Below are positions 47,641 through 60,330 of a DNA stretch of 64,000 bases, in pieces (position 1 is the stretch's first letter; each line of letters starts with the position of its first letter). The notes beneath the pieces are model-generated. The model was given only the letters and a program-made list of their open reading frames with translations, did no database searches and was not told the DNA's origin. A program made the position numbers and the translations under genes. Source of the stretch: Cycas panzhihuaensis (lineage: Eukaryota; Cycadophyta); assembly GCA_023213395.1 (NCBI GenBank), contig CM041465.1, positions 242,179,741-242,243,740 of the forward strand. The letters are read 5' to 3'.

Positions 47641-48480
47641 AATTCCTAGCATAAAACCTAAATGGAAAAAGTAACTCCCTATCTATCCACACCTCTTTCT
47701 TACCATTAAGCAAGAGGTAGAGAAGTTATTAGGAGTTGGATTTATCAAGAGTGTTAACTATTCTTAATAGGTCTCTAATATAGTTCCTATAGTGAAGAAG
47801 AATGGTACAATTTAGATTTGCATTAACTTTCATGATATCTATGATGCATATCCCAAAGACAAATTTCCTCTTCCCTTTCTTAACTAGATTTGGGATCAGA
47901 TGCCTGGTTTCAAGGTATTGTCCCTTATGGATGGTTTTTTAGGATACAATTAGATTTCTATCACATCTCACAACTACCACAAGACCACTTTCACCACTCC
48001 TTAGGGAATCTTCATTTACAAAGTCATGCCATTCAAATTAAAGAATGCTAGTATGATGTATCAAATGGCTATGGTCTATATCTTCCATGACGTGATTAAC
48101 AATATTATTACCATATATCTAAATGATATGCTTTCCCTTTCACATAAGACATCTAATCATTTATGTGATTTAAGAACCATTTTTGAGAGGTGTAAAAAGT
48201 ATTACTTGTGTTTAAACCCTTCCAAATATGTTTTTGTCATTATGTCAGGAAAGATATTGGGAAACATCATTTCTCAAGATGTGATTAGAATTGATCCCAA
48301 AAAAATTGAGGCTATTATTCAAATGCCTCCCCCTAAGACCCAAAAGTAAATCAAATCCTTTCTAAGTACGCTTAGTTTTCTAAGACATTTTATTGCTGAT
48401 TTTTCCTTAGATGCTAAGCCCATCACCAATCTTTTGAAGAAATATATTGAATTTCAATGGACTCCTCAAGTTCAAGAGTC
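47641..48480 (+). pseudogene. C1 reverse transcriptase
   Basis: IKQEVEKLLGVGFIKSVNYS (about 47707), VPIVKKNGTI, then CINFHDIYDAYPKDKFPLPF (about 47820-47880), FKVLSLMDGFLGYN (about 47912), IYKVMPFKLKNASMMYQMAM (about 48015-48070), YLNDMLSLSH with the first Asp of the active site changed to Asn (about 48117), then LNPSKYVFVIMSGKILGNII (about 48212-48270). Stops are scattered. Confidence 0.88.
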
Positions 48481-48960
48481 CTTTGATAAGCTAAATTAAG
48501 CCTTAGTTTCTACTTTAGTTCTAGCTTCACTAAGGTTCAATAAACCATTCATTTTATACACTATAGCTACTGGGGAATCATTAGCAGGGATGCTAGCACA
48601 AAGGATGATTTTGATAAAGAAAGGGCTATATATTTCATTAATAAGACTCTCATAGTGACTGAGAGTTACTATCATTTTCTTGAAAAGGAATGCCTTACTT
48701 TAGTTTTTACTACTAAGAAGCTTTACCATTACCTCTTTAGAAATAGGGTCCACCTCATTATCTAATCAAACCATATAAGGTATTTACTTACCAAATCTAA
48801 CCTCACTGGTCAGCTAGGTAAATGGTCTTTATTACTTCAAGAATTTGATTTGTAGGTGATTAACAAAAAATCCAAGAAAGACATGATCATTTTAGAGATC
48901 ATGGTTGATGCTCCTCTTCTTAATCCTACTAGCTAACCTATTGATGATTCCCTGCTAGAC
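48481..48960 (+). pseudogene. C1 primary RNase H
   Basis: The region after RT carries FNKPFILYTIATGESLAGML (about 48538-48595), then YYHFLEKECLTLVFTTKKLY (about 48665-48725), LTGQLGKWSLLLQEFDL (about 48803-48855) and INKKSKKDMIILEIM. This is the normal gypsy RNase H. It is partly frame-broken near 48600. It corresponds to the part deleted in gypsy B. Confidence 0.82.
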
Positions 48961-50225
48961 GAATAAATCTTCAATATCTAGGGCATACCCTCTAATGATC
49001 CATGGTATGTGAAGATTAGATTGTATCTTCAAGATCATCCTTTCCCTTCTCTTGCTACTTTGAAGAAGAGAAGACTAATACACACAACTGCTAGGCAATA
49101 CCTTTTGCTTGATGACATATTATATAAGCATTCTTTTAATGGGGTTCTATGAAGGTGTCTCTCACCCAATGAATCTTTAGTTGCATTAACAGAATCCCAT
49201 GAGGGGATATGTAGTAGGCACTTTAGTGGTTGATCGATAGACCAATGTATTCTTCATATGGGATATTATTGGCCTACCTTATTTAAAGATGCTTATTCCT
49301 ATGTTAAAAAGTTCTAGAAATGCCAATCCCATGCAACTCTAATATATCAACTTGCATACAGAATGAAATCAATAGTTTCACCTTGGCCTTTCTCCTAATG
49401 GGGTCTCAACCTCATTGGATAGATTTTTCCAACATCTTCAAATGGCCACAAGTTCATTATAACTACGATTAAATATTTTATAAAGTGGAGTGAAGTTATC
49501 GCATTAGTTTTTCCTACTAGAAAAATCATGGCTACATATATATTTCAATATATTATTTGTAGATTTAGGATACCAGATATTATTATTACTAATAATGAAA
49601 CCTTATTTTGTAACCCCCATGTTAGTGAGCTATGTAATAAGTTTCATATCACTCATAGGGTATCTAGCCCATATCATTCTCAAGTAAATGGCTAGGTGGA
49701 AGCATTTAACAAGGTCTTAGCCAAAATTTTGAGCTAAGATAATTGTTACTTCTCACAGGGATTGGCACTCCTAGTTATTTCTAGCATTGTAGGCCAATCA
49801 GACCTCCATTAGGAATGCTATGGGTATGACATCATTTTTCACTTGTTTATGGTGTTGAGGTTGTTTTACCACTAGAGGTTGAAATTCCTTCCTTATGTGT
49901 CTTATTGAAAGAGTTTATAGGTGAGTAGTTTCAAAGGGAAGCTTGCCTTTTAGAGCTTGACAAATTAGATGCAACTTGCTAGTAGGCCTTGCAGAATAAT
50001 ATGCCATCCAAGGCTAGGGTCCAAGCTACCCATGATAGGCATCTTGGACCTAGAAAGTTTAATGTTAGTGATGAAGTTTTAAAGTTTGAGTATTTACACA
50101 ATAGGCAACATAATTTTTTTCCTAAATGGATACGACCTTTCTTAAGAATTGAAGATTTAACTAGCGAAGCTTATCAGATTTTGACATTGGAAGGATTAGA
50201 GTTTAAAAGGCCCACTAGTTCTTAA
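48961..50225 (+). pseudogene. C1 integrase
   Basis: Zinc region: ESHEGICSRHFSG (about 49193), HMGYYWPTLFKDAYSYVKKF (about 49257), CQSHATLIYQLAYRMKSIVS. Core: WGLNLIG with Asp changed to Asn (about 49403), HKFIITTIKYFIKWSEVIAL (about 49450-49510), TNNETLFCN with Asp changed to Asn (about 49588), YHSQVNG and VEAFNKVLAKIL with the Glu (about 49675-49730). The C-terminal module is at 49989-50225 (VLKFEYLHNRQHNFFPKWIR, TLEGLEFKRP), matching the gypsy B integrase end. No chromodomain. Confidence 0.87.
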
Positions 50226-51289
50226 TACTTAAGAAAATTTTATGCATAGCAGCATGCGTATGACCACCTCTACAATGAGGATAAACTAAAGCTTTGAAGC
50301 TTGTTCCTTTGCCTAATGAGATAAAACTATGGGTAAATTCCTCCCTTCATTCTAATTTCTCTTTGCTTTGACTAAGCATTACAGTGTTTTTGTGATAGAT
50401 CCAACTCATAATCATGTAAGTCTTTGGTCTTTCTAGCATCTACATTGATTATGAGTTTTTTGTCACCACACTTAGATCTTATTCTCCTTTGGGTTCCATA
50501 CTCAAAAGAGAACTTAGGCCCACAGATTTGTTTTACTTTCATCTTAGAAAGAGAAACATCTTTGTCAACTTTAAGTACTTAGTCCTTGATTCATATCATA
50601 CTTTTATTTCCTAGTTTGCTACCTAAGGTTTTTCTTTTTTCCCATATATCACTAATTGTTGATTGTTTTATTATCCTCGATTCTCTCTATCAACTCTTTG
50701 GAGCAGATACTCATTATGCTACCTTCCCTTCATGCTTGGAGATACCATGATTTTGATCTCCTCTTTTTCCATGGTTCATTCTTTAAGGAGATTGGCCCCT
50801 TTTATTTGTTAGATTCTACTGAAAGGAGAAATCCTTACTATATTGAGTAAAAGAGTTTCTAAGGTGGATGATTATGATTCTTTTCTTGGAAAAAGTGGAA
50901 GTGGAATAGAAGTAAAAGTAAGAAAGTGAAGTAAAAAAAGTAAAAAGAAAAAGTCAAAAGAAGTGAAAAAAAAATTATTGTTTTTATCCTTTTATAATCC
51001 ATGGAAAGTCACATGATGGCTTCATCCCCACCTATCTATCTCTAGGTTGGGTTCATTTGGATGAATCATTCAGGATTTTTAGATCTAGCTACTTGGATCT
51101 ACCATGACCTCAATTATGATCGAACCCTAATTGACACCTTATTGGTTTTGATTATAATCATCTTGCTTATGTTATTTCTTCTTTCTTTATCACAATCAGA
51201 GATCTATGTTTATCACCATCTCCTTATTGATTGATTACTATGCCTTCCTCTATCAATCATACAGTCTCCAAGTTTTGTCCTCTCATTCC
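50226..51289 (+). other. C1 spacer after integrase
   Basis: It aligns with C0 62650-63660. It includes a purine-rich A/G stretch at about 50890-50990 (AAGTGAAGTAAAAAAAGTAAA and similar) and a short open frame at 50656-50850 without recognisable domain. It is probably part of the region before the second RNase H. Confidence 0.55.
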
Positions 51290-51670
51290 TATGGCATTGA
51301 GTATCTTCACCAATGGGGGTAGTAGGGGAAACCCAAGACTATTTGCTTCTACTTGGGTGGTTTATGACTAATCAAGAAGTCCCCTTCTTGTTATGGGATC
51401 TTTCATACCTAGGGCAAACAATAAATATCTTACTATTATAGGATCCTTATTAGATGTTTCTCGCTTCTACCTTGGACCTATTACCATATATGCTAACTCT
51501 TAGGTTGTAGTTTATTAATTAGTTGGAATGTACTAGATCCACTCCTCACAACTCCTTCTTTTGCATCATCATGCTTCATCATTGTTATCCCTATTTACTT
51601 CAGTCACCATTCAGTATATACCTCATTCCTTTAATCTTGAAGTTAACACTCTCATTTTCTCAACCCTTGA
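51290..51670 (+). pseudogene. C1 second (archaeal-type) RNase H
   Basis: Reads SIFTNGGSRGNPRLFASTWV, VYD (about 51298-51370), RANNKYLTIIGSLLDVSRFY, LGPITIYANS (about 51410-51505), VVVY, then VTIQYIPHSFNLEVNTLI (about 51605-51655). The order and the GGSRGNP, ANN, ITIYADSQVVV and IPR.N.EAD-type motifs identify the extra RNase H of Tat-lineage elements. Three catalytic Asp are Asn (TNGG, YANS, EVNTL) and the Glu after ANN is lost, so it is inactive. The C0 copy is at 63661-64000. Confidence 0.85.
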
Positions 51671-52832
<1,162 letters not shown>

Positions 52833-54473
52833 CTATACTATCATGCTAGCTAATGGAGTATACCTCACTCCTACTTGAGCCAGTGTCATCCTCTGTAGGT
52901 GCCATCTCTCCTCCTTACCTGCCCTTAGCTCTAGCACTTGTGTCTGTAACTCTTCCCTTGTATTTAGGTAGAGGTCTCGATCTCTAAGTGCATGGCTATA
53001 GTACTCTATATGACACCCTAGCAATCTGTGACCCACTACATTCTAAGTGGATGCCTCATCTGATGCTGGAATATAAGGGAAGATCACCTCTAATGTCCCA
53101 TAAACCTCCCTCAAGGTAATTGTCTTATCACCTACCCAATAGAAACATGCCATCTATGATTAGTCCCTTAGAAGAAAAAGGCTCTCAAAAGAAAAGAAAT
53201 ACTATGTGATGCAAGAAATAAACTAATTAAATCACATACCTAGTAATCCTCAGCCTACTGGCTCTTTACCTAACACCTCCTCTACTGGTAGTATCTCTCC
53301 TCCCTATGGCTCCTCACAAGCCTCCTGACCAACTCCCCCCCCCCCAACTCCACTCCCTCCATCTCTACCCCAGCCATTAGTTGATCCTAGCTCCATACTA
53401 TAAATGGAGCCTTCTCTCCCCTCCATAGGTGCTCCACCTCCTTGCCTAAACACCTTGTGACTTCCTCTTGCTCTACCACTAGAGGAGGCACCTCCTCTAC
53501 CTCCTCATCCTACCTCCTCTCCTCATCCACCACCTCTTCCACCAGGTACTCCTCCATCACATCCTCTCCCTCTCCCTTATCCTATTGTAGGAGCCTCCTC
53601 TACTACTGCCCTTTCTATAACATATATCTCATCATCATTCCACATCAGAACCCTTGCATAGGCATCCTCTACCAGTTGTCTCCCTGTCATCCTACTGAGT
53701 AGAGGACTATGTGTGGTCCTCACTATGATAGCTAGCCTATTATGAATCTAAGATATATGCCATCTATTCATTCCTGGATCGATCAACGTCAACTCTCTTG
53801 GGTCTCCTCCTAGTTGTATCAATGGAAAATGATCATATAGCCAACACATTAAGATGGAACTAAATGAGAATCCTCCCCTCCCTATCCTCTTGATCCTTGA
53901 CAACTAGTGTCTAATGATATCAACTACATACTTCTCCTAGTTGATACAAATACACTGGTCATATCATTTCACGACCCCTATCCACTGAGTTGGGATCCCT
54001 ATAAAATTTTGTGTCCTTACTATCCTGTAGATGATAATTAGAGCAATGATCCTCCTCACTATTGAGATACCTCTTACCATCATAATAGCCTTGATAGATA
54101 TCCTATGCTAATCTATCTGATTAGTAAATCATATTAAGTATGTACTGGATGCCATATGGGATTCCTCATCTATTACCTTGATGACATGAACCCTCTTCCC
54201 ATGGAAGTTAACTCCCAAGATCTACCCTATATCACTTGAAGTGATCTCAATATCTTTAATTGCCTACACTCTAAAGACATTACATCCTAGGATCTAACAA
54301 CTAATAAAGTCATGAAGTATCTTGTGCTCCATCACGAGTTGGGTAGACCCACTCACTTGTGAGAGCCTGCATGCTCTCAAAATACCCCATCATGCCTCAT
54401 CTAGCTGACTAATGAGCTCCCTAATGGCTATTCCTTCATTCTCCCAAGTCTTTATTCTCTCCAGGGCTTTCAT
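52833..54473 (-). pseudogene. Antisense additional ORF of C1, family not identified
   Basis: On the minus strand one reading frame can be followed from ATG at 54471-54473 for more than 600 bases with about ten stops, most of them TAG. Examples are MKALERIKTWENEGIAIREL, STQLVMEHKILHDFISC, IKDIEITSSDIG, LGVNFHGKRVHVIKVIDEE (about 54170-54225), MMVRGISIVRRIIALIIIYR (about 54035-54095), EKYVVDIIRH and GRGGFSFSSILMCWLYDHF (about 53825-53880). A Glu/Gly/Pro-rich part (53270-53600) follows, then a possible coiled coil in the open frame 52833-53036 (YYSHALRDRDLYLNTREELQ). The N-terminal part resembles the layout of plant mobile-domain or plant transposon-associated proteins, but I could not assign it. 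Position between pol and 3' LTR on the opposite strand fits the antisense additional ORFs known in Tat elements. Confidence 0.5.
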
Positions 54474-55235
54474 TACATTAATTTCAATCTGTCAGTAACT
54501 TGTTTTGATTCAAAATTTTAAAAAAATTTAAGTTTCATTTATTAAAGGTTCAAAAGTGTGATCAGCTAACTCAAAACATAGTTTCACAGTGAAAAACATG
54601 AGTTCATAGTGAAACACATGACTTCCTCTAATGGGCCTAATATTGAAATCATGTTTTTCGCTAGTTAGTCCTATTTTTCATTTCTAAGTTACATTTTTAG
54701 TACACTAGTCACACTTTTTGCACTGTATTGTCATGTGTTTCATCAAAAAAATAAAAAATAAAAAAATTAACATGTTCCACTCACTGGGTACCTTGCTTTC
54801 TACTCCATCTCAATGTCGAGGATCTTGTAGAGCTAGTCTCCCGCCATAAAGAGCTCATAATCACTCTAGAAAATAAGGTGATGGCCTCTGGGTCTCTCCT
54901 TTCTCCTCCTCTTACACGTGAAAATGAAACCCTTTCTTGTCCATTTTCTTATATATATAGAGCCTTTTTTCATACTTTCTCTTTGCTAAATCCTCTTTGG
55001 CACCTATAGAGTTTATCAAAGTAAAATATATCCACTTTTAAGCACTATTCTTACTAAATCAACATCAAAACATCCAAGAATATACTTTGGTGAAGATAAA
55101 TTGTTGTTTTGTTATGTAATGGTGATTATTAGAGCTCTTTCTTCCCTTTAGAGATATGATTTATCACTAGATTTTATCTTACATGCTAATTTTTGATGTC
55201 TATCTCCAAAAGGATTTAACTTTGAGCCTTCATCC
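54474..55235. other. C1 spacer beyond the antisense region
   Basis: It could contain the promoter of the antisense ORF on the minus strand, but no specific signal was recognised. It includes short repeats of AGTGAAAMACATGA near 54585-54620. AT-rich, non-coding. Confidence 0.5.
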
Positions 55236-55625
55236 ATATGTTAATGAGTTTAAACTATGATAGAGACTACGCTTCGAGCTTTCTTTTTCCTATTGATGAG
55301 CCTAAATTATGATAGGATTCAACTCTAAACCTTTTCCCACCTGTTAATGAGTTAGACTATGATAGGATCAATACTCTAAGGCCTTTTACCTATTAACGAC
55401 CCTAAACTATGATAAGGAACCCTCTAAATTTGATTGTTAATGAGGCTAAACTTAGATAATAAACCTTTAATATCCCTCACCCTATTAATGAGGGTAAACT
55501 ATGATGGGTTTGCTTTAAAAAGTTATCTGTTAATGAGATAGTAAACTATGACAGTCTATTATTTTTTCTTCAACAAAAAGATTTCCCTCTAATGCATGGT
55601 TAAAGAGTGATAAACTATGACCAGT
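55236..55625 (+). repeat. Array of TTAATGAG-nn-TAAACTATGATAGG motif, eight units
   Basis: Units begin near 55241, 55292, 55343, 55392, 55436, 55484, 55530 and 55600, with a spacing of about 44-51 bases (70 for the last). The motif is conserved and the spacers vary. Lies in the 3' untranslated region of C1. Confidence 0.88.
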
Positions 55626-55635
55626 TGTATAGTAG

Positions 55636-55731
55636 AGTCCCATCTAATTTGTGGGCATTTAATGGTGAAAGTCCCATCTAGTTTGTGGACATGTTGTATG
55701 GTAGTGAAGTCCCATCTAGTTTGTGGGCACT
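55636..55731 (+). repeat. Array of AGTCCCATCTAGTTTGTGGGCA, three units
   Basis: Units near 55636, 55670 and 55708, nearly identical, spaced 34-38 bases. Each has CCCA..TGGG ends that could pair. Confidence 0.9.
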
Positions 55732-55755
55732 AGGTAGGTGTTTTAAGATGTTACA

Positions 55756-55989
55756 TGCCTAGTCCTTTTAGGCAAGAAGGTGAATGTAATGACATTTTGG
55801 TAATGAATACCCAATCCTTTTGGGCATATCCTTAATGTTAGTCAATACCCAATCCTTTTAGGTAGGTTTTTAGAGATGATAGATCCCAAGTCCTTTGGGT
55901 AAATTTGTAGTGATTAGGTGCCCAGTCCTCTTGGGAAAGAAGTGTAAATAGTAATGTTTTAGTTGGAGTTACCTAACCTTTTTGGGTAG
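55756..55989 (+). repeat. Array of six short hairpin motifs (TACCCAATCCTTTTGGGCA type)
   Basis: Units near 55756, 55808, 55846, 55882, 55920 and 55969. Each is an inverted repeat of 5-7 bases around a CCT-containing loop. Two stem positions change in a compensating way between units (T-A to C-G, and G-C to A-T). Spacing is about 36-52 bases. Confidence 0.88.
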
Positions 55990-56183
55990 AGCCGCTAGTA
56001 GGAACTTTGTTGAATCTTGTTGCCATATGGATTTTATTTCATGATAGGTCATATAGTTGTGTTACCCCATCATTGATGTGCTTCATTTGGTTCTTATCAA
56101 CCTAGTTAGAATGATAAACACTTGCATCATTGCCACCTCTCACCATCCTATTTCTTTTTCTAGAATAGGTGCCTCAGGTGTCA

Positions 56184-56193
56184 AGTGGAAAAA
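56184..56193 (+). other. Polypurine tract of C1
   Basis: AGTGGAAAAA directly before the 3' LTR. Confidence 0.7.
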
Positions 56194-58023
56194 TGTTTCA
56201 CCAAAGCCTAGACTCTTGACTTATATTTGATTTATGTTGATAAGTTTTGACATGTTATGGATGATCTTATAGAAAGTGATTAATAGATTTTGTTTGATTA
56301 TAGGCTAGGCCATGTTTTGTTGAAGTGGTCTATAAAATTTAATTAATGAAGTATGGTCAGTGATGATGGTATGACTTGTATTTTTATTATTATTTGTTGA
56401 TGGCGTGAACTATGGTATCAAAGTTTTCTTTTATGATTAATTTGACCTCATTCTTCCTTCAAAATTTGTTATTTTTACTTTATTTTCGAGGTTTCACCTA
56501 AATTTTATTATTGGTTAACTTTTTGGGCTAGTATTTAATGTTTTCCACCTCGTTCTGGGCTTGTTTACTTACTGATGAAGCTATTTTATGACTTAATTTT
56601 CATCTAATATCAAATCTTTTACATTTTTAAGTCAATTTTTAGCTCCACTATTATCACATTTTTGGCACTGTGAAAAATGTGACCTGTCACATATTTAGAA
56701 TAAAGTCATATTTTTGGTAGGTGAAAAACATGACCAGTCATACTTTTTATTATCATACAAGAAAAACTCAAGCAATGCACTAAAATTTTATAAGCTGCCC
56801 ACTAGATTTAGTGGAATTTGATTCTTTCGATGCTCATAATTGTTCTCAAATCTTTGTTGATTGTGAATAGATGCATTAGTAGTGATTTGGCTTAGCTTTA
56901 GTGTGAATCTTTATAAGTTTTGGAGATTTCTTGAAGACTATTATTATCAGACTAAAACTTGATCTTTTGGAAGACTTTTGGGTGAAATCTTAAAGGAGTT
57001 TTGTTACTGCATTACTGCTATTCGACTGTTGATGGTCTAAGTTTCCATTTTCTTAGATCTTCATCCAGTTTTATGCTTCAAACTTCTTCTAATTTAGTAA
57101 GGTCTTTCCAACTATATTTCTAACTTATTTCATAGCGTTTAAAGGTGATTTTGACTCAAAAACTTTTCCTTTCTTTAGTTGATTGCTGTAGTGATCTCAT
57201 ATTATTTTTTAATACTAAAATATACACTAAAAGGTTAGTCATTTTTAGGGTTCCTTAAGGGTAGACTAGGGTGGAGCATAGTTATCTCTTTAGCATTCAT
57301 CTAGATATCCCTTCTTACTCTTTTACAACAATCTATATTCTAGTTGGTTTACCACTCTCTTTTAACATTGTTGGGCTCTAGTTTAGTCTCATTTTATTAT
57401 TGTTTTTTATTTTTTGATTTACTTTGAAGGAAAGTTTGTGGAAGAGAATTGGTTAGCTAAAAAGAAAATTGTCATTCTGAGGCATTTATTACAATAAGAA
57501 AGAAGTTATTTTTCTCTTAACTTTGTGGTTCCATTGAATTTCATTTTCAAATTGGTTACTTTATCTTTTAAGAGAAAAGTTTAAAATATTTCATAGTAAA
57601 AACATCTCTATTTTTTTAGTTTTGCAAAGGGTTCAAGGATCCTTCTGGAGCTTTTACTACTCCAATTATCATAGAACCATTGGAACTAGTTTTTTATATG
57701 AATGTTATTGTTTAAATTTGTGGTTTATTTATTATCTCATAAGTCTAAAAATTATCATAAAACAACAGTAGTATCCTTTAAGAATCTCTTTTATTTGTGC
57801 ATTATTCATCACCTCTTTTAAAAGAATTAGTTGCATGCATGAAGGATGAAGTATGTTGACTAGTTTTACATATTAATTGATCTCTTTGAAAAACTTACAC
57901 AAAGATCATATAATGAATTTCAGATTTTGGTAGCATCATTCCTTTTGAAGTGAAGTGTACACATTACATATAGGAAGGCTATTTTATTATTGCATGTGCA
58001 TCTTTCATTTTGAAAATACAAAG

Positions 58024-58068
<45 letters not shown>

Positions 58069-58703
58069 AGAACTTGCATGCATTATTTCTAGTTTGTTTA
58101 CCTTTGATTTTAAAAAATAAATAAATAAAAAGGGTTTATGTGAGTTTGATCTTATAGTCTCTTTAGTTGCATAGATTTATCTTGCTCTCTTAGTTTTGTC
58201 TCTTTGCTATTATATAAAAATCTATAAAGAAGAAAAAAATGTAAAGGAACATAAAGTGACTATAAATACCATACAAAAAGGAAAAGACAACAAAAAGAAA
58301 GATGAACAAAGTGAAAATAAACTAAGATAAGAAGCAAAAATAAGACAAACCACTTTTCTATTAGCTTACCCTCTTCTACATCCAAGTAGAACTTAAACTG
58401 TTGAAAGGATTACATGAGAGGAATCCCTAGGAAGGACATTAAGGATGTTGTCAGTGTAGCTCTGAACTTTGAACTCCTTTATGAAGTCATGTAGGTTAGT
58501 GGATTCTATCATCTCATTTCATATCCATGTCTTTCATCATATTCATTCACACTTCATTAGATGGCACCACTAGGTAAAGACTCCTCCATAGGAGTTAGGT
58601 AAAGGTAGTCCCTTAGGTCTTCTTGAACTTTATGCCTCCCAATTTTAATTGAACAAGAATTGAGAAATATTAAGTTTAGGTCCTCCATAGAATTACCTAA
58701 CCA
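56194..58703 (+). repeat. 3' LTR of C1
   Basis: TGTTTCACC to TAACCA, 2.51 kb, uninterrupted, followed by CCACC. It serves as the reference for the split 5' LTR and for the shortened C0 LTR. Confidence 0.9.
58027..58064 (+). repeat. (GA)n microsatellite inside C1 3' LTR
   Basis: About 18 AG/GA units. The matching place in the 5' LTR (42655-42690) has interrupted GAAA repeats instead, so it expanded after insertion or differs by conversion. Confidence 0.93.
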
Positions 58704-58708
58704 CCACC

Positions 58709-60330
58709 TGATGTCATTTGGTCTCCTCATCCTTCTCATCTTCTTTCACCAAGACTTACATCACAATCCCATTCCTCATCTTTAGAGGAAGTTGATAACC
58801 ATAAATCAACTCATTTATAGCCTTAACAATCTCCTCCTAGACAACAAATTTATATCCATTCCCCTCATTCCATACCTCCCACCCATGGAGGTACTACCAC
58901 CATTGTTACTCATGGTAACCCTAGTGCCATGTTTGTATCTACTTCTAGTTAATTGGCTATGGATTCACTCAGTATACGATCGATTTATTCTTATTCCACA
59001 AGGATTACCTCTTCCTATCCTGTTTCTTTTACCACTCAATTGTCCCCTCACACATCACATACTGTTTGGTCTCATGGTATTAGACTTCGCCCACCATCTC
59101 CTAGAGTGTCTAACATGATTCCCTCTTCACAACATGTTTATCATACTCATTCTACTCATCCACATGCTTCAGTGAGTTAATCACAAGCTTTGAGAGTTTC
59201 TAATATCACTTCTTTTTCACACATTCTTAGACCTACTCCATAACCCAATCCTTTATACACTTTCAATCTAAGTTTCTCTCAACACCTTATACCTTAAACC
59301 AACTCTAAGGTTAAACCCATAGCATAGCTTAATCCCCTTTCTACTCTTCTACCCAATGATATTTTACAATATCAACCACAATCACAATAACCCATCTATT
59401 AATCTACTCCACATCCATCATCCTTACCTCAACGGTCTACTATGTTCATTCCAAGGAGACCTTTCCTTAATTATATGAAGATTTCCTTTTTGCGTGATGT
59501 CTTATTGTCACCTATGTCTCATTTTCTTCTGGAGTTGTCTAAATTTTTTGGTGACTCTTCTCAAGACCCCTCCTCCTATATATAAGTATTTACACTTGCT
59601 TGCATGGATTTCATGCAGTATGATTATGTTATGATACACATGTTTCCTAAATCACTTCAAGGTGATGCCTTGAAGTGGTTTTATTGTCTCCCCTTAGCTT
59701 CCATTCTTTTATTTCAACAATTAGTTGACTTCTTTATCAACTATTTTGATTTGGAAAGACCATTTAAATTAGGATTTAAATCTTTATTAGCTATTAAGCA
59801 AAACCATGATGAGACATCAAGGGACTTTGTTAGGAGATTTCAAGACCAAGTATATGCTTATCACTAATGTCTTAACCCTAGCTTATTATTCAACTTATTT
59901 ACCAATGTGTTGAGGCCCCACGTGCACTTAAAAGTTTTAAAATTGGGCCTTTAAATATATAAAGAGGTGATTGATCATTGTTTGGCCCTAGAAATATTTG
60001 AAATTCAAGTTGGTAGTAAGAAGGTTATGAAACTTATGCCTTCTAAAGAAACAATTCAAACCACAAAGGTCTCCCATTTTAAACCCACTTATGATCATCT
60101 AACTTCTTCAATTAGATCATTAGAATGCATGATCAATACTAAATTATGTGTTGATATTCCTTCTCAAAGTCAACCTCTCTAAGAGACTAAAGTTATTCAC
60201 CTTACCAAGAGGAGGAAGAAACAAGCTCCTTCCCCACCTCCTCCTCCTTCTAGAAAGATAAAATGGTGCTCATATCATTAAATAAATGTTCATGATAGAA
60301 GTGAATTTTGAATAGTTCAAAATATAACTC
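58709..60330 (+). pseudogene. C0 gag, second part
   Basis: It continues the C0 gag broken at 32616. After a Pro/Ser/Thr/His-rich part with stops it has an intact 87-codon core at 59604-59867 (MDFMQYDYVMIHMFPKSLQG, DALKWFYCLPL, NYFDLERPFKLGFKSLLAIK, NHDETSRDFVRRFQDQ). A second open part is 59967-60182 (CLALEIFEIQVGSKKVMKLM). Here KWF is intact (TGG at 59676-59678), whereas C1 has a stop at the same site. The Lys/Arg-rich tail is RRKKQAPSPPPPPSRKIKW. Confidence 0.82.

Noticed and set aside
49989-50225. Independent small gene
   Set aside because: It is the integrase C-terminal module of C1, matching 17949-18179 of gypsy B.
55236-55989. CRISPR-like regular repeats with spacers
   Set aside because: Units are short and degenerate, the pitch varies, and the context is a plant retrotransposon 3' region. 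No cas genes are present.
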